Assembly: GCF_000017165.1 (NCBI RefSeq)
Contig: NC_009634.1
Span: 448,249-512,248 of the forward strand
Origin: Methanococcus vannielii SB
GTDB taxonomy: Archaea; AGJL01; Methanococci; Methanococcales; Methanococcaceae
Direction of reading: 5' to 3'
DNA: 64,000 nt
The notes beneath the pieces are model-generated. The model was not told the origin of the DNA and did no database searches. It was given only the letters and a program-made list of their open reading frames with translations. A program made the translations under genes and the position numbers. Of the stretch, positions 62,701 to 64,000 are shown in pieces; position 1 is the first letter of the stretch; the number at the start of each line of letters is the position of its first letter.

Positions 62701-63767
62701 ATGAAGGCAGATGCAGTAAAAATAAGCGATGGCGTATACTGGGTTGGAACATATGACTGGGATATAAGGTCATACCACGGTTACACATTAAAGGGAACTA
62801 CTTATAATGCATATTTAGTATTTGGAACTGAAAAAGTAGCTTTAATTGATAACGTTTACCCCGGAACCTCTGCCCAGATGTGGGGAAGAATTAAAGATGC
62901 TTTTGAAAAAGAAGGGCGAAAATATAATATTGATGTAATCGTTCAAAATCACGTTGAAAAAGACCATAGTGGGGCACTCGTTGAAATTACAAAAAAATTT
63001 CCAGAATCCAATATTTACTGTACGGAAGTTGCTGTTGAAGGGCTTAAAAAACACTATACTGGCTTAAAAGATGCTCCATTTAAAGTTGTAAAATCCCTTG
63101 AAAGTGTGGATTTAGGTGGAAAAACCTTAACATTTTTAGAAGCTCCACTTTTACACTGGCCTGATAGTATGTTTACACTTTATGGTGAAGAAGGAATATT
63201 ATTTTCAAATGATGCATTTGGTCAGCACCTATGCTACACTAAAAGATTTGATAATGAAATTCCAGAAAATGTTCTTATGGATGCAAACCAGAAATTTTAT
63301 GCAAATTTGATTACCCCATTGTCAAAACTTGTTTTAAAGAAGTTTGAGCAGGTTATTTCTTTAGGGCTACTTGAAAATATAAAAATGATTGCTCCATCTC
63401 ATGGGCAGATTTGGACTGACCCTATGAAAGTAATTTCTGCATATCAAGATTTTGCAACTGGAAAATGTAAAAATAAAGCCACAATTGTTTATGATACAAT
63501 GCACTATTCGACTCAAAAAATGGCTCACGCATTTGCTGAAGGACTTTTATCTGAGGGAATTGATGTTGTAATTTATAATTTACATAACGATGAAAGAAGT
63601 GAAATTGTAAAAGATATTCTTGACAGTAAGGCAGTTTTATTTGGAATCCCTACAATTAATGACCAGCCATATCCAAGTATTGGAGATTTAATGTATTACT
63701 TAAGAGGTTTAAGGTTTGATAGAACGGGACTTAAGAAGTTGGCAATTACATTTGGATCAATGGGTGG
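62701..63767 (+). repeat. Long direct repeat within fprA copy 2
   Basis: Partner of 61268-62334. Recombination between the two copies would remove 1,433 bp and leave one fused fprA gene with the copy 2 end. Confidence 0.9.
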
Positions 63768-63921
63768 TAAAGGGGGCGCTGCAAAACTTATTGGAAAAGA
63801 CTTAAAAGAATGTGGTTTTGAAGTCCTTGATGATTCCTATGAAGTAATTTATGTTCCAAAAGAAGAAGAGCTTGAAAAATGCTACAATGCTGGAAAAAGG
63901 CTAGGTATAAAATTAAATTAA
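62701..63921 (+). CDS. fprA: F420H2 oxidase (A-type flavoprotein), copy 2
   Basis: Protein of about 406 residues, the tandem twin of the preceding gene. Residues 1-355 are identical, with all diiron ligands kept. After GSMGG the sequences part ([20 protein letters not shown] here, [20 protein letters not shown] in copy 1), yet both are normal flavodoxin ends. The start is the ATG at 62701, since GGTGA lies ten bases upstream; the ORF can be read from 62677. Its own 209-base upstream gap differs from copy 1. Confidence 0.93.
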   Translation: MKADAVKISDGVYWVGTYDWDIRSYHGYTLKGTTYNAYLVFGTEKVALIDNVYPGTSAQMWGRIKDAFEKEGRKYNIDVIVQNHVEKDHSGALVEITKKFPESNIYCTEVAVEGLKKHYTGLKDAPFKVVKSLESVDLGGKTLTFLEAPLLHWPDSMFTLYGEEGILFSNDAFGQHLCYTKRFDNEIPENVLMDANQKFYANLITPLSKLVLKKFEQVISLGLLENIKMIAPSHGQIWTDPMKVISAYQDFATGKCKNKATIVYDTMHYSTQKMAHAFAEGLLSEGIDVVIYNLHNDERSEIVKDILDSKAVLFGIPTINDQPYPSIGDLMYYLRGLRFDRTGLKKLAITFGSMGGKGGAAKLIGKDLKECGFEVLDDSYEVIYVPKEEELEKCYNAGKRLGIKLN

Positions 63922-64000
63922 AATATATATTAATTTAATTGAAAATTTAACGCCCATTTTTTAAATTGGCTAAAAATAGAATATATTTTAAAAACTTTTT

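Overview
The window is archaeal and looks like a Methanococcus chromosome close to M. maripaludis or M. vannielii. The pointers are strong A+T bias, GGTGA/GGAGG ribosome sites, TATA-type promoters, archaeal information genes (aRF1, SRP19, EndA, UPF0201, an RPA-like OB protein) and methanogen genes (energy-converting hydrogenase subunits, TfuA, F420H2 oxidase, ComC). The gene order also matches what I recall of the methanococcal dut-glmU-glmM, ppsA-pst-phoU and split transketolase-rpe neighbourhoods. The species call is inference.

Layout. 1-6.2 kb: OB-fold protein, UPF0201, an aminotransferase, two small hydrogenase membrane subunits, dUTPase and the GlmU/GlmM pair that makes UDP-GlcNAc. 6.3-22.7 kb: a surface-glycan cassette. 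It holds an unknown protein, two GT2 and one GT4 glycosyltransferases, a broken polysaccharide deacetylase, two methyltransferases, an aldolase/aminotransferase/PLP-decarboxylase trio, a FlaA1-like dehydratase, a UDP-glucuronate epimerase, UDP-glucose dehydrogenase, a flippase, a GalE-like epimerase and GalU. A duplicated scrap of a galU 3' end lies beside galU. 22.9-26.8 kb: AEC transporter, CoaD, PEP synthase. 27.2-32 kb: pstSCAB-phoU and a winged-helix regulator. 32-37.2 kb: argD, a PLD nuclease, tfuA, pyrI, sucC, a coiled-coil protein, srp19. 37.6-44.4 kb: a DUF373 membrane protein, two Wzy-like polymerases with an anchored partner, and a split transketolase with rpe in the middle. 44.9-51.8 kb: M42 peptidase, two cysteine-rich proteins, an orphan sensor histidine kinase, YchF, a radical SAM protein. 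51.9-59.1 kb: a C/D box sRNA, thiL, an archaeosortase, an m5C methyltransferase, Tex, cyclophilin, YjbQ, aRF1. 59.5-64 kb: endA, comC and two fprA copies.

How it works together. GlmM/GlmU give UDP-GlcNAc. GalU, Ugd and the epimerases give UDP-Glc, UDP-GlcA, UDP-GalA and UDP-Gal type donors. Glycosyltransferases and methyltransferases in the cassette would assemble and decorate a lipid-linked glycan that the flippase exports. The amino-acid-type enzymes in the middle of the cassette suggest an unusual amino-acid-derived substituent.

Most notable items: an unannotated, textbook C/D box guide sRNA at 51880-51941 (minus strand); a 1,067-bp apparently perfect repeat shared by the tandem fprA genes with divergent 3' ends, which suggests gene conversion; the PLP-decarboxylase/aminotransferase/aldolase trio in the glycan island; a deacetylase gene broken by three single-base indels; and a galU 3'-end remnant that may mark a recombination junction.
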